This document shows, one piece after another, positions 58,201-64,000 of a stretch of 64,000 nt of DNA. The notes beneath the pieces were generated by a model. It did no database searches. It was not told the origin of the DNA and worked only from the letters and a program-made list of their open reading frames with translations. Numbering within the stretch: the first letter of the stretch is position 1; the number at the start of each line of letters is the position of its first letter. The DNA comes from Minwuia thermotolerans (GTDB lineage Bacteria > Pseudomonadota > Alphaproteobacteria > Minwuiales > Minwuiaceae). The position numbers and the translations under genes are program-made. The stretch lies in contig BQJF01000006.1 of NCBI GenBank assembly GCA_021604565.1, positions 1 through 64,000 of the forward strand, given 5' to 3'.

Positions 58201-61106
58201 ACGACGGCATTGCGGAGAAGGATGGCGACGGCTGGATCGACAGCCTGGCGAACATCGAGAACCTGACCGGCTCCGACCACAATGATTCCCTTCTGGGCGA
58301 CGGTGGCGACAACGTCATCCTGGGTGGCGACGGTGATGACACCATCGACGGTTTCGGTGGCGCGGACACCATGGACGGTGGCGCGGGGAACAACACGGTG
58401 TCTTTCCAGAGTGCGGAAGGCGGTGTCCTGATCGCCCTGCAGAACAACCTGGCGCAGGACGCCGACGGTCTCGACATCGCGCTGACCGGTTTCAACAGCG
58501 CCATCGGCTCGGACTTCGACGACCGGATCACCGGCAACGATGCGGAGAACACCCTGATCGGTGGTGGCGGCAACGACGACATCCGCGGCAATGACGGCGC
58601 GGACCTGATGTATGGCGATGGCGTCACGCAGAGTTTCGGCGATACCGACACGCTGATCGTGCATGCACATGGCTCACCGCTGGACGGCGTCTTCCCCGTG
58701 ATGGAAGTCTCGGTGGGCGGTGTTGTCGTCGGTACGGCGCAGGTGACCCAGTCCCTCAGCGCCTATGACTTCGACATTTCAGGTCTCAGCGAAACGCAGC
58801 GGGCGGGTGAGGTGAAGATCCACTTCCTGAACGATGCCACCGACGGCGGCGACTGCGACAACTCCTTCGGTCCCGAATGCAATGAGGACCGCAACCTGTT
58901 CGTGGAAGCGATCGAGTTCAATGGCGCGCTGACCGACGCCTCCGCGGGCGAGCTGTCGTTCGAGCCGGACCAGTTCGTCAGCTACCAGTCGGGTGGCGCG
59001 AACTTCGCGGTCGAGGACATCAAGAAGGAAATCAACGACTCCGGTGCTGACCGCCCGAACGGCGGCAATGTCTATACCGGTTTCGTCGTGTTTGCCGGTC
59101 TGCCGACCGAAGCGCCTTTTGATGGCCCGAACTCCGATTTCGTCATTGGCAACGATGGCAATGACACCCAGTTCGGCGGCTTCGACAATGACACCGTCTT
59201 TGGTGGCCAGGGCGACGACTGCCTGTTCGGCGGCGACGGCGATGATCTGGTCTGTGCGTTCGAGGATGATGACGAGGTCTACGGCGGTGCCGGCAGCGAC
59301 TTCGTGGAAGGCAATGGCGGCGACGACAGCGTCTTTGGCGGCGACGGCGACGACAGGGTTGCCGGAAATGACGGCACCGACACCATCTTCGGCGATGATG
59401 GCAATGACGATGTCGATGGCGGCGCGGGCGACGATTTCGTGTTCGGCGGCCTGGGTGCCGACTCCGTTGGCGGCGGTGACGGCAATGACGAGGTCCACGG
59501 CGATGACGGCGACGACACGGTGCGGGGCAACTTCGGCAACGATACCCTGTTCGGTGGCGAAGGTGCCGACAGCCTGCTGGGTGAGGATGGCAATGATCTG
59601 ATCTTCGGTGGTGTCGGCAATGACACGGCCAAGGGCGATGCGGGCGACGACACCCTGGTGGGTGACGCCGGTGCCGACTTCCTGGATGGCGGTGACGGCG
59701 CGGACAGCCTGGTCGGTGGAGAGGGCAACGACATCCTGCGTGGTCGCGCCGATGACGACGTGCTCGACGGCGGTGCCGGTGCCGACGTGGTCAAGGGCGA
59801 TGGCGGCAACGACATCGTGAATGGGGGCGCGGGCGACGACCTGGTCGAGGGCGGCGACGGCGACGATACGGTCGATGGCGGCGACGGGGTCGACAAGATC
59901 TTCGGCGGCAGCGGTGATGACCAGGTCTCGGGTGGTGCGGGCGACGACACTGTGCGCGGCAACTCGGGCCAGGACACGCTGCTCGGCGGTCTGGGTGCGG
60001 ACTTCATGGAAGGCGGCACCGAGAATGACCGGATCGAGGGCGGTGAGGGCAATGACACCATGCGCGGCGACGGAGGGCTGGACGAGATGTTCGGCGATGC
60101 CGGCGACGACGTGATGCGCGGTGGTGACGGCGACGACACCATGCATGGCGGTCTTGATATCGACTTCATGGTCTCCGACCTCGGCGATGATGTGCTGTTC
60201 GGTGACGAGGGTGCGGACAGCCTGCGCGGCGGTGACGGCAATGACACGCTGAACGGCGGCGAAGGCGACGACAACCTGCGCGGCAATGCGGGGGCCGATC
60301 TGCTGGATGGTGGTGAAGGCAACGACTTCATGGACGGCGAGGACGGCGACGATGCCCTGTTCGGCGGCCTGGGTGACGACGTGCTGCGCGGCAACGACGG
60401 TGAGGACACGATCGAGGGCGGCGAGGGTGCCGACCGTATCCGCGGCGGCCTGAACGGGGATGACCTGTTCGGCGGCGGCGGCGATGACTTCATCAATGCG
60501 GACGGCGGCAGGGACTTCGTCGATGGTGGCGACGGCAATGACGAGCTGTTCGGTGCCGGTGGCGACGACACCCTGCTGGGCGGTGCCGGCAATGACCGCG
60601 TGCGTGGTCAGGATGGTGCCGACAGCCTGGATGGCGGTGCGGGTGATGACTTCATGACCGGCGACAATGGTGATGACTTCATGACCGGCGGTGACGGCAA
60701 CGATGATCTGCGCGGCAATGTTGGCTTCGACACCCTGTTCGGCGGCAATGGCTCCGACACCCTGACCGGCGGCAATGGCCAGAAGGACACATACCTGTTT
60801 GGCCGCCGCACGGACCTGGAAGCCAATGATGACACGATCCTGGATTCCGGTGCGGGCAACACGCTGAACATCTTCGGTGTCGATGATCTGGGTGAACTGG
60901 CCTTCACCGATCTGGGTGACGGTATCGTCAATGTTTCCTTCAACGACGGTGCCGGTTCGATCACCTTCGATGCCGACGCGGTGACGGAGCTCAATCTGCT
61001 CGATGCGCTGGGCGGAACCGTGACGACGGCCACGACCTTGCTGAACAATGGTGTCGCGGGCATTGATCTGCTCGACGACGAAAGCAACCTGTTGTTTACG
61101 ATCTGA
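55233..61106 (+). CDS. RTX protein with DUF642-like, DUF4114-like and Ca-dependent carbohydrate-binding modules
   Basis: A 1,957-residue protein without an N-terminal signal peptide, expected to leave by type I secretion. The start MTDGIIGTPDADTLVG enters RTX repeats at once. Then come a DUF642/galactose-binding-like domain (about 55399-55950, starting FIVNGSFED), RTX, an unassigned beta domain (about 56130-56640), RTX, a DUF4114-like domain (about 56848-57410, with ENGGDNDFDDVNWQV), RTX, another unassigned domain (about 57580-57930), and RTX. Next is a probable xylan-binding-type CBM36/60 module (about 58640-58925, DTLIVHAHG... to FLNDA...DRNLFVEAIEFNG). A long uninterrupted RTX array (59120-60780) and a C-terminal secretion-type tail rich in Leu, Asp and Thr end the protein. 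No exporter is adjacent; the ABC/HlyD pair at 16-19 kb may serve it (inference). Confidence 0.92.
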   Translation: MTDGIIGTPDADTLVGTEADDIIVGGGDSDTIDGGAGNDSIRGDGDSDGGTVEIRDFIVNGSFEDVADGSGNPTMLSTFNSNGDDVHDRTEVGFYEAVPGWQTSGDNIEIHGDWTGIDNSPAALDGNFKLEIDGGGTDPFFNNKNIFQDVEGLLDGESYTLNFSLLNRDGDYGDVVKVYFGGEKIATIEQTSTDWCEYEFEVAGGAGDGCDQLEFRIWTYDEHAIFIDSVSLVGPANVVVEDVPGDDVIAGGAGEDTIDGEQGDDFVDGGEGADLIDGGEGNDTLNGGADGEGTGSGGGEEFCAENGIAGFDAVGVSLSGTDFDGSAATVTDTSHGIGVAGGSPVGDQINHASSGESQTLMADFGQNVDSATVTVTHFFPDEGNGGETGQWRALDADGVEVATGTFGPEDVITDHDLGDIPAVGRFTIDGIGEFASIELTALPYADGDDVGGSDSSDYFLYSIKFTTPVVADDCGDGDSDTIHGGLGDDEINGNGGDDALFGDDGNDLIDGGAGNDVIDGGAGNDTITGDNGTSSEGVEEIAIPQGENGLYDVAGRDNITLTMDFLGGEASFNNSFGFYLADESGTPISGEVVKADVKTSDAGEGADVLTFTLNAAQLGGAAQLGLFLIPNGGSLNADLADGDAVTFADNGHGELQALVDGTPVVAEGGHGPVFFSDASLNGDGVDHESDSELAGNSNWEDLENGGDNDFDDVNWQVDVTTTEVCETGHDDTINGGAGDDVIAGNEGEDLIAGDGGSDLISGGDGNDTIIGDDGSELTCDPVELPVFGHAISNVVLYLADGEGAVSVTKIKLEDFPDGNDEIHDPNELPIAAFVESEFPGSSLVAISIKAGSNSDPDLGPGEGELFILDGSFSEADLPLPDSADSELSFSVLEGFPGGLTNQIGTDTHGNDTISGGAGDDLANGNRGNDEISGDAGNDTLSGDLGCDTLLGGEGDDILAGNAGADVMDGGAGIDTADYSAAQGTVLVSLNDGIAEKDGDGWIDSLANIENLTGSDHNDSLLGDGGDNVILGGDGDDTIDGFGGADTMDGGAGNNTVSFQSAEGGVLIALQNNLAQDADGLDIALTGFNSAIGSDFDDRITGNDAENTLIGGGGNDDIRGNDGADLMYGDGVTQSFGDTDTLIVHAHGSPLDGVFPVMEVSVGGVVVGTAQVTQSLSAYDFDISGLSETQRAGEVKIHFLNDATDGGDCDNSFGPECNEDRNLFVEAIEFNGALTDASAGELSFEPDQFVSYQSGGANFAVEDIKKEINDSGADRPNGGNVYTGFVVFAGLPTEAPFDGPNSDFVIGNDGNDTQFGGFDNDTVFGGQGDDCLFGGDGDDLVCAFEDDDEVYGGAGSDFVEGNGGDDSVFGGDGDDRVAGNDGTDTIFGDDGNDDVDGGAGDDFVFGGLGADSVGGGDGNDEVHGDDGDDTVRGNFGNDTLFGGEGADSLLGEDGNDLIFGGVGNDTAKGDAGDDTLVGDAGADFLDGGDGADSLVGGEGNDILRGRADDDVLDGGAGADVVKGDGGNDIVNGGAGDDLVEGGDGDDTVDGGDGVDKIFGGSGDDQVSGGAGDDTVRGNSGQDTLLGGLGADFMEGGTENDRIEGGEGNDTMRGDGGLDEMFGDAGDDVMRGGDGDDTMHGGLDIDFMVSDLGDDVLFGDEGADSLRGGDGNDTLNGGEGDDNLRGNAGADLLDGGEGNDFMDGEDGDDALFGGLGDDVLRGNDGEDTIEGGEGADRIRGGLNGDDLFGGGGDDFINADGGRDFVDGGDGNDELFGAGGDDTLLGGAGNDRVRGQDGADSLDGGAGDDFMTGDNGDDFMTGGDGNDDLRGNVGFDTLFGGNGSDTLTGGNGQKDTYLFGRRTDLEANDDTILDSGAGNTLNIFGVDDLGELAFTDLGDGIVNVSFNDGAGSITFDADAVTELNLLDALGGTVTTATTLLNNGVAGIDLLDDESNLLFTI

Positions 61107-61194
61107 TCGCTATTAGGTGTAAGTATGGTGGGTACAGGCGCCCGCCGGTGGCGAACAACCAATATGCCCAACTGAGTTCAGGAGGGACCGAGAC

Positions 61195-61416
61195 ATGACC
61201 GAAGAACCGATCCGGAAGCAGCAGGCCGGCTCCGACGCGGCGCGTGCCGGTCGTCGCGCAGCGCTCGCCAAGCTGGGCCTGGGCGCGGCTGCTGTCTATC
61301 TCGCACCGACGGTGACGCGCCTCGACAGTGCCAGGGCCGCCTTCCCGAGCAACTGCGCGGGCGGTGGCTCTCACGCACCGACGCCGTCCGGCGGCGGTGG
61401 AGGCGGTTGCCAGTAG
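61195..61416 (+). CDS. Small protein with Tat-like leader and Gly/Cys tail (copy 1)
   Basis: A 73-residue protein of unknown function. AGGAGG lies 8 bases before the ATG, supporting translation. A twin-Arg pair (GRRAALAKLGLGAAAVYLAP) starts a weakly hydrophobic leader. Probable cleavage follows DSARA near residue 48, leaving a mature peptide of about 25 residues: AFPSNC, then Gly/Ser/Pro-rich, ending GGCQ, with two Cys. The canonical F-L after the twin Arg is absent, so Tat use is likely but unproven. It starts 88 bases after the second RTX gene and has a paralogue directly downstream. Confidence 0.75.
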   Translation: MTEEPIRKQQAGSDAARAGRRAALAKLGLGAAAVYLAPTVTRLDSARAAFPSNCAGGGSHAPTPSGGGGGGCQ

Positions 61417-61488
61417 ACCTCAGCGGGTCCCGGGCATGCTGCTGCCTACCTTGGTTCGTGCATCAGTAGAGATGTGACGCTTGTCATT

Positions 61489-61508
61489 CCACCGGGACAC
61501 GTTCCGGT
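61489..61508 (+). terminator. Hairpin between the two small genes
   Basis: CACCGG and CCGGTG form a perfect 6-bp stem with an 8-base loop, midway in the 176-base gap between the small paralogues. No U-tract follows; it may be an attenuator or RNA-stability element. Confidence 0.3.
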
Positions 61509-61592
61509 GATGACCCTTGCGTGGTGCATGAGTACCTACCATATGCCTCCTTGACGTAGGGATACCATTCCCGTCTGACGGAGGAGTTTGCA

Positions 61593-61853
61593 ATGGACAA
61601 GCAGGAACCGAAGTTGACACGCCGCCACGCGCTGGCGCGGCTCGGGCTCATTGCTACTGCTGCATATTCAGCACCACTGATCACGCGCCTCGACAGTGCC
61701 CGTGCCGCGTTCCCCAGTGGCTGCGGTGGCGGTCCGGGCATTGGCTTCGGACAAGGAGGCGGTGCCGGACAAGGTGGTGGCGGCGGCTGTGGTGGCGGAA
61801 CCGGAAACAACCCGAACAACAACCCGAATCCGAATGCGTTCAAGAAGAAGTAG
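61593..61853 (+). CDS. Small protein with Tat-like leader and Gly/Cys/Asn-rich tail (copy 2)
   Basis: An 86-residue paralogue of the preceding small protein, with GGAGGAG 7 bases before the ATG. The leader TRRHALARLGLIATAAYSAP is followed by the shared block TRLDSARAAFPSGC (in copy 1 TRLDSARAAFPSNC), so cleavage after SARA is likely in both. The mature part (about 48 residues) is Gly-rich with two Cys, then an Asn-Pro repeat and a basic KKK end. The 18-base stretch encoding the RLDSA region is identical in both genes, suggesting tandem duplication. Function not recognised; a structural or surface peptide related to the RTX matrix is a guess. Confidence 0.75.
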   Translation: MDKQEPKLTRRHALARLGLIATAAYSAPLITRLDSARAAFPSGCGGGPGIGFGQGGGAGQGGGGGCGGGTGNNPNNNPNPNAFKKK

Positions 61854-61856
61854 AGC

Positions 61857-61882
61857 TCCGGGGCGCAGGCGTACGCCCCGGA
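61857..61882. terminator. Bidirectional terminator
   Basis: TCCGGGGCG and CGCCCCGGA form a perfect 9-bp stem with an 8-base loop, 4 bases after the small gene and just before the convergent enoyl-CoA hydratase stop. TTT follows on the plus strand. Confidence 0.75.
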
Positions 61883-61888
61883 TTTCGC

Positions 61889-62683
61889 TCAGTTGCGCTT
61901 GCCGGTGAAGTTGGCGGGCCGCTTGGACACGAAGGCGTCGATGCCTTCCTTGCCGTCGGGGCGGCGCATGGCTTCCGCAATCCCCGTTGTTTCCCGCTCC
62001 ATCTGGCTTTCCAGTGACTCGCTCATGCTTTCCAGGATCAGCGACTTGACCGTGCCGTATGTGGCGGTCGGGCCCTTGGCCAGCGTACCTGCGAGTTCCA
62101 TTGCCTTGTCCAGCATCTGATCGTCCGGGTGGATGTAGTCGACCAGACCCCAGTCCCGTGCTTCCGCCGCGCTCAGCACGCGATTGGTCAGCATCAGGTC
62201 CAGCGCGCGCTTGGTGCCGACGCGGCGCGGCAGGAAATATGTCGAGGACCCATCGGCGGAAACGCCCGCGCGAGTATAGGCAGAAGTGAACTTGGCTGAC
62301 TCCGCCGCGACGACCAGATCGCCCTGGATCGCGAAACTGAAGCCCGCACCGGCTGCAACGCCGTTCACGGCGCAGATCACCGGCGGGTCCATGCGATGCA
62401 TGCGCGAGATCGCACCGTGCAGGAACAGGGTCATGCGCTTGGCTTCCGCCGGCAGGTCATCGCCCTTGGTCTGGAAGTGCTTCAGGTCGCCGCCCGCGGA
62501 AAACATCTTGCCCGTGCCTGTGAAGACCGCGGCGCGGATGGATGGATCCTCGTCGATGCGCACGGCGATGTCGAACATCTCCTCCATCATGCCGAGATGC
62601 ATGGCGTTGGCTGCGTCGGGACGGTCGAAGGTGCACAGGGCGACGCCTTCGGTCACTTCGAACTTCATGAATGAATAGCTCAT
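61889..62683 (-). CDS. Enoyl-CoA hydratase/isomerase family protein (PaaG-like)
   Basis: A 264-residue crotonase-fold enzyme acting on acyl-CoA thioesters. The oxyanion-hole motifs are FTGTGKMFSAGGDLKHF and NGVAAGAGFSFAIQGDLVVAA. The segment GVSADGSSTYFLPRRVG places an Asp, not Glu, at the second acid position, and the first Glu is also absent, as in PaaG-type isomerases rather than classic hydratases. The ATG at 62683 follows GGGGAGG by 8 bases; upstream codons are not credible. Substrate unknown. Confidence 0.9.
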   Translation of the reverse strand: MSYSFMKFEVTEGVALCTFDRPDAANAMHLGMMEEMFDIAVRIDEDPSIRAAVFTGTGKMFSAGGDLKHFQTKGDDLPAEAKRMTLFLHGAISRMHRMDPPVICAVNGVAAGAGFSFAIQGDLVVAAESAKFTSAYTRAGVSADGSSTYFLPRRVGTKRALDLMLTNRVLSAAEARDWGLVDYIHPDDQMLDKAMELAGTLAKGPTATYGTVKSLILESMSESLESQMERETTGIAEAMRRPDGKEGIDAFVSKRPANFTGKRN

Positions 62684-62729
62684 CTGTCGTATCCTCCCCA
62701 GGATGAGTGTTGCGTCGGTTGCTGCCGGT

Positions 62730-63566
62730 TCAGGCGGCGTCCAGCATGGTGCCAGCGATGGTGATGCGATGCATCTCCCTGCGCTGGCCGTGATAGTCGT
62801 TGAGGGCATGGTGCCAGGTGCTGCGGTTGTCCCACATGGCGACACAGCCCGGTGTCCAGCGATGGCGGCAGGTGAATTCCGGCTTCGTCGCGTGGGCATA
62901 GAGGTGGTTCAGCAGCGGAAGACTCTCTTCCCGCGTCCAGCCCTCGAACCGGATGGTATGGGCCGGATTCACGTACAGGACTTCGCGGCCCGTTTCCGGA
63001 TGCCGGATCACGACCGGGTGCACTGCGTCCGACAGGGCACCATCGGCCTTCAGCACCTGCTTCAGGTCCGTGCCGTCATAGGCGCCGCCGGGTCCGTAGA
63101 TCTGGCGAGAGGAATGCAGCGCGCGCAGGCTGCGCAGGTTGGCCTTCAGCCCGTCCGAGAGCGTGTCGAAGGCCCGTGCCATATGGGCGAACATCGTGTC
63201 GCCCCCGCATTCGGGAACATAGCGCGCCACCAGGATCGAGCCCAGCGCCGGGGCCGGATCGTAGGAATGGTCCGCGTGCCAGCCGCCGCCGATGTTGGTC
63301 TTCTGGTCCGCTTCCTTGATCACCACGGCGATCTCCGGCGTGTCGGCCAGTTCGGGGAAATGCTCGTTGATGACGATCTCTCCCCAGCGCCGGGCAAAGG
63401 CCAGGTGATCTTCCCGGCTGAAGTTCTGATCGCGCAGGAAGATGACGCCATGTTCATGGAACGCGTCGCGGATCAGGCCCATATCGCTGTTCGACAGGCG
63501 GGCAAGTTCGACGCCGCGAATCTCGACGCCGCAGCCGGGACTGACCGGATGCAGGGATGCGCTCAT
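62730..63566 (-). CDS. TauD/TfdA family 2-oxoglutarate-dependent dioxygenase
   Basis: A 278-residue Fe(II)/2-oxoglutarate oxygenase. The iron ligands are H97 and D99 in GGWHADHSYDP plus a distal His in WDNRSTWHHALNDY, with the 2-oxoglutarate-binding Arg in GQRREMHRITI. Length is typical of TauD/TfdA enzymes, which hydroxylate taurine, phenoxyacetates or other acids. True taurine use is not shown; if it released sulfite, soeABC 20 kb away could detoxify it. It is followed by the enoyl-CoA hydratase gene after 46 bases on the same strand. Confidence 0.9.
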   Translation of the reverse strand: MSASLHPVSPGCGVEIRGVELARLSNSDMGLIRDAFHEHGVIFLRDQNFSREDHLAFARRWGEIVINEHFPELADTPEIAVVIKEADQKTNIGGGWHADHSYDPAPALGSILVARYVPECGGDTMFAHMARAFDTLSDGLKANLRSLRALHSSRQIYGPGGAYDGTDLKQVLKADGALSDAVHPVVIRHPETGREVLYVNPAHTIRFEGWTREESLPLLNHLYAHATKPEFTCRHRWTPGCVAMWDNRSTWHHALNDYHGQRREMHRITIAGTMLDAA

Positions 63567-63611
63567 GATCTGGCGTGACCTCCGTCGCTGACGCTGGATG
63601 GTCTCAGACTA

Positions 63612-64000
63612 TCACACGAAACCGTAGGCGACAGCCAGCAGGCCCAGACCCAGGATCACCCGGTAGATGACGAAGATGCCGTACCCGGAACGGCGCAGCC
63701 AGGCCATCATCAGGGCGATGGCGGGCAGGGCGGTCAGGCAGGCAACCGCCATGGCGATGGCGACATTCTCTGTGAAGGCGGCATTGCCGCTCTCGGCGAT
63801 TTCCTTCACCGCGTGGCCGCCGGAGGCGAGGATGGCGGGAATGGAGAGCAGCAGGGAGAACCGAGCCGCCTCCGCCCGCTCGAAACCCAGCAGCCTGCCT
63901 GCGGTCATGGTGATGCCTGACCGGCTGGTCCCCGGAATCAGTGCCAGCACCTGGAAGCAGCCGATGGTGAGTGCGCTGCCCGCGGTCATGTGCTCGATCC
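63612..64000 (-). CDS. uppP: Undecaprenyl-diphosphatase UppP (5' end outside window)
   Basis: The C-terminal 129 residues of a BacA-type membrane phosphatase that recycles undecaprenyl pyrophosphate for peptidoglycan and polysaccharide synthesis. The frame is open to the window edge, so the ATG at 63989 is internal. The conserved motif [35 protein letters not shown]-like block is present, with the catalytic Arg/Ser/His region in PGTSRSG. Three further hydrophobic segments follow. Confidence 0.92.
   Translation of the reverse strand, partial: [128 protein letters not shown]

Noticed and set aside
55098-58670. 1,190-codon antisense frame under the second RTX gene, and 58779-60146 and 59279-60592
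   Set aside because: Same repeat artefact; Val/Ile/Ala-rich or Ser/Pro-rich shadows without ribosome site or family signature.

Overview
The window is high-GC DNA from a chromosome that looks alphaproteobacterial. The evidence is a cytoplasmic sulfite dehydrogenase soeABC, an MmcB-type DNA repair protein, a citramalate synthase, a GltX with a variant KMSKS loop and a TacAT toxin-antitoxin pair. No rRNA, tRNA, CRISPR array, insertion sequence or phage gene was seen. All functions are read from motifs and family knowledge; no database search was possible.

Layout. Positions 1-19.8 kb hold the 3' part (at least 5,355 codons) of one enormous RTX surface or secreted protein. It is followed by its own type I secretion ABC exporter, a HlyD-type adaptor and a phosphoribosyltransferase. 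From 19.8 to 43.8 kb lies mostly ordinary chromosome: trmJ-cimA, a membrane protein, nadE-gltX, a Tat-exported PhoX phosphatase, pncA with a stand-alone AsnC ligand domain, a DUF547 protein, a copper P-type ATPase behind a CueR-like promoter, a Tag-like glycosylase, dusA, a coiled-coil protein behind a sigma-54-like promoter, an orphan PAS histidine kinase, soeABC and a thiolase. At 43.9-44.8 kb is a TacAT-type GNAT toxin-antitoxin pair with a perfect 27-bp palindromic operator.

From 44.9 to 61.9 kb is an accessory cell-surface region. A secreted heparinase-like polysaccharide lyase diverges from a run of glycosyltransferase, heparinase II/III, GDP-mannose 6-dehydrogenase-like enzyme (AlgD type), second glycosyltransferase and a large VanZ-domain membrane protein. 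After a convergent mmcB gene comes a second RTX protein (1,957 aa). It carries a probable Ca-dependent carbohydrate-binding module and sits behind a near-perfect sigma-54 promoter. Two tiny paralogous proteins follow, with Tat-like leaders and Gly/Cys-rich tails. The last 2 kb hold an enoyl-CoA hydratase/isomerase, a TauD/TfdA dioxygenase and a 5'-truncated uppP.

Working model (inference): the window encodes much of an extracellular matrix system. It would include a uronic-acid-containing exopolysaccharide made and trimmed by the 47-54 kb genes, a carbohydrate-binding RTX protein, a giant multidomain RTX protein with two seven-bladed FG-GAP propellers, and the exporter at 16-19 kb. The least described parts are the two small Tat-like proteins, the VanZ protein with an inserted exported domain, and the pair of nearly identical sigma-54 promoters 20 kb apart.
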